A DNA stretch of 6,778 nt from Bacteroidales bacterium (GTDB lineage: Bacteria > Bacteroidota > Bacteroidia > Bacteroidales > GCA-2748055), in contig JAOZLK010000247.1 of the NCBI GenBank assembly GCA_029934875.1, positions 1 through 6,778 of the forward strand, written 5' to 3'. The position numbers were made by a program, and so were the translations under genes. Below are positions 6,551-6,778 of the stretch, piece by piece. Within the stretch, counting starts at the first letter, position 1. Each line of letters starts with the position of its first letter. The notes beneath the pieces are model-generated. The model ran no database searches. It was not told the origin of the DNA and worked only from the letters and a program-made list of their open reading frames with translations.

Positions 6551-6778
6551 CTATTTTACCAGGCGGGAAATTTGCTTAAACTGAGGAGTTCCCGCCACCC
6601 TGGTGAGTTCGAACAGAAGGGATTCACTGGTGGTGATTACCGCACCCTCACTGCGCATCCGCTCCACAGCCACTTTTTTATCATCAGGATTCCTGGAAGA
6701 GATACAATCGGCCACCACAACTGGAGTGAATCCCATCTCCACAAGATCGATTACTGTCTGCAAGACACATACATGAGC
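6551..6778 (-). CDS. Isochorismatase-like cysteine hydrolase, C-terminal part (cut by window edge)
   Basis: The last 75 codons of a gene that enters from the right edge; its true start is outside the window. The frame stays open to 6778 and the first visible residues are AHVCVLQT. The Cys (codon 6767-6769) matches the catalytic nucleophile in the EAHVCVLQT-type motif of the isochorismatase/nicotinamidase fold. Then come VVVADCISSRNPDD, VERMRSEGAVITTSESLLFEL and the end TPQFKQISRLVK. This C-terminal pattern resembles the ISOC1/ISOC2 branch and its bacterial homologues, whose physiological substrates are mostly unclear, rather than true isochorismatases. The Leu codon TTG at 6763 should not be taken as a start, since that would cut off the nucleophile. 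The Asp and Lys of the expected catalytic triad lie outside the window. It is probably the upstream member of an operon with the PfkB kinase (6-base gap). Confidence 0.88.
   Translation of the reverse strand, partial: AHVCVLQTVIDLVEMGFTPVVVADCISSRNPDDKKVAVERMRSEGAVITTSESLLFELTRVAGTPQFKQISRLVK

Noticed and set aside
6551..6763. A complete 70-residue protein starting at the TTG at 6763
   Set aside because: The frame remains open to the window edge and the five codons upstream encode AHVCV with the catalytic Cys, so this is the tail of a longer gene.
1..6778. Mobile element, CRISPR, toxin-antitoxin or phage-defence locus
   Set aside because: No transposase, integrase, repeat array, nuclease or small toxin-like gene pair was seen. 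The genes are metabolic or envelope proteins with uniform composition.

Overview
The window looks like ordinary chromosomal DNA from a member of the Bacteroidota. The evidence is two lineage-typical uncharacterised families (a DUF6048-type and a DUF6702-type protein), a secreted M1 metallopeptidase with a GMEYP motif, signal peptides ending just before Gln, weak or absent Shine-Dalgarno sequences and moderate G+C. Coding density is very high: no gap between genes exceeds about 70 bases. I see no tRNA, rRNA, CRISPR array, insertion sequence or phage gene.

Layout. (1) Positions 6-1699, plus strand: a predicted secreted beta-rich DUF6048-type protein, then 20 bases later a GPR/YghZ-type aldo-keto reductase. 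(2) Positions 1707-4013, minus strand: a large secreted M1 zinc metallopeptidase with a C-terminal extension of roughly 200 residues. It converges on the first reductase with 7 bases between stop codons. (3) Positions 4014-4084: a short AT-rich divergent intergenic region with a 26-base near-perfect inverted repeat. From it the DUF6702-type gene is read rightwards (best start TTG at 4085) to 4600. (4) Positions 4601-6778, minus strand: an apparent operon read from the right edge leftwards. It holds an isochorismatase-like cysteine hydrolase (its N-terminus outside the window), a PfkB-family sugar kinase, and a second aldo-keto reductase of a different subfamily with a GTG start. The last gene and the DUF6702 gene meet tail to tail with their stop codons directly adjacent.

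Functionally there are two themes. One is the cell envelope and periplasm: the DUF6048-type protein, the M1 peptidase and the DUF6702-type protein. The other is cytoplasmic carbonyl and sugar metabolism: two NAD(P)H-dependent aldo-keto reductases, a fructokinase- or ribokinase-like enzyme and a small cysteine hydrolase. The peptidase/DUF6702 divergent pair looks like a conserved Bacteroidota pairing whose role is unknown. I found no convincing new multi-gene system. The best leads are the shared divergent regulatory dyad, the peptidase tail and the hydrolase-kinase-reductase gene set.
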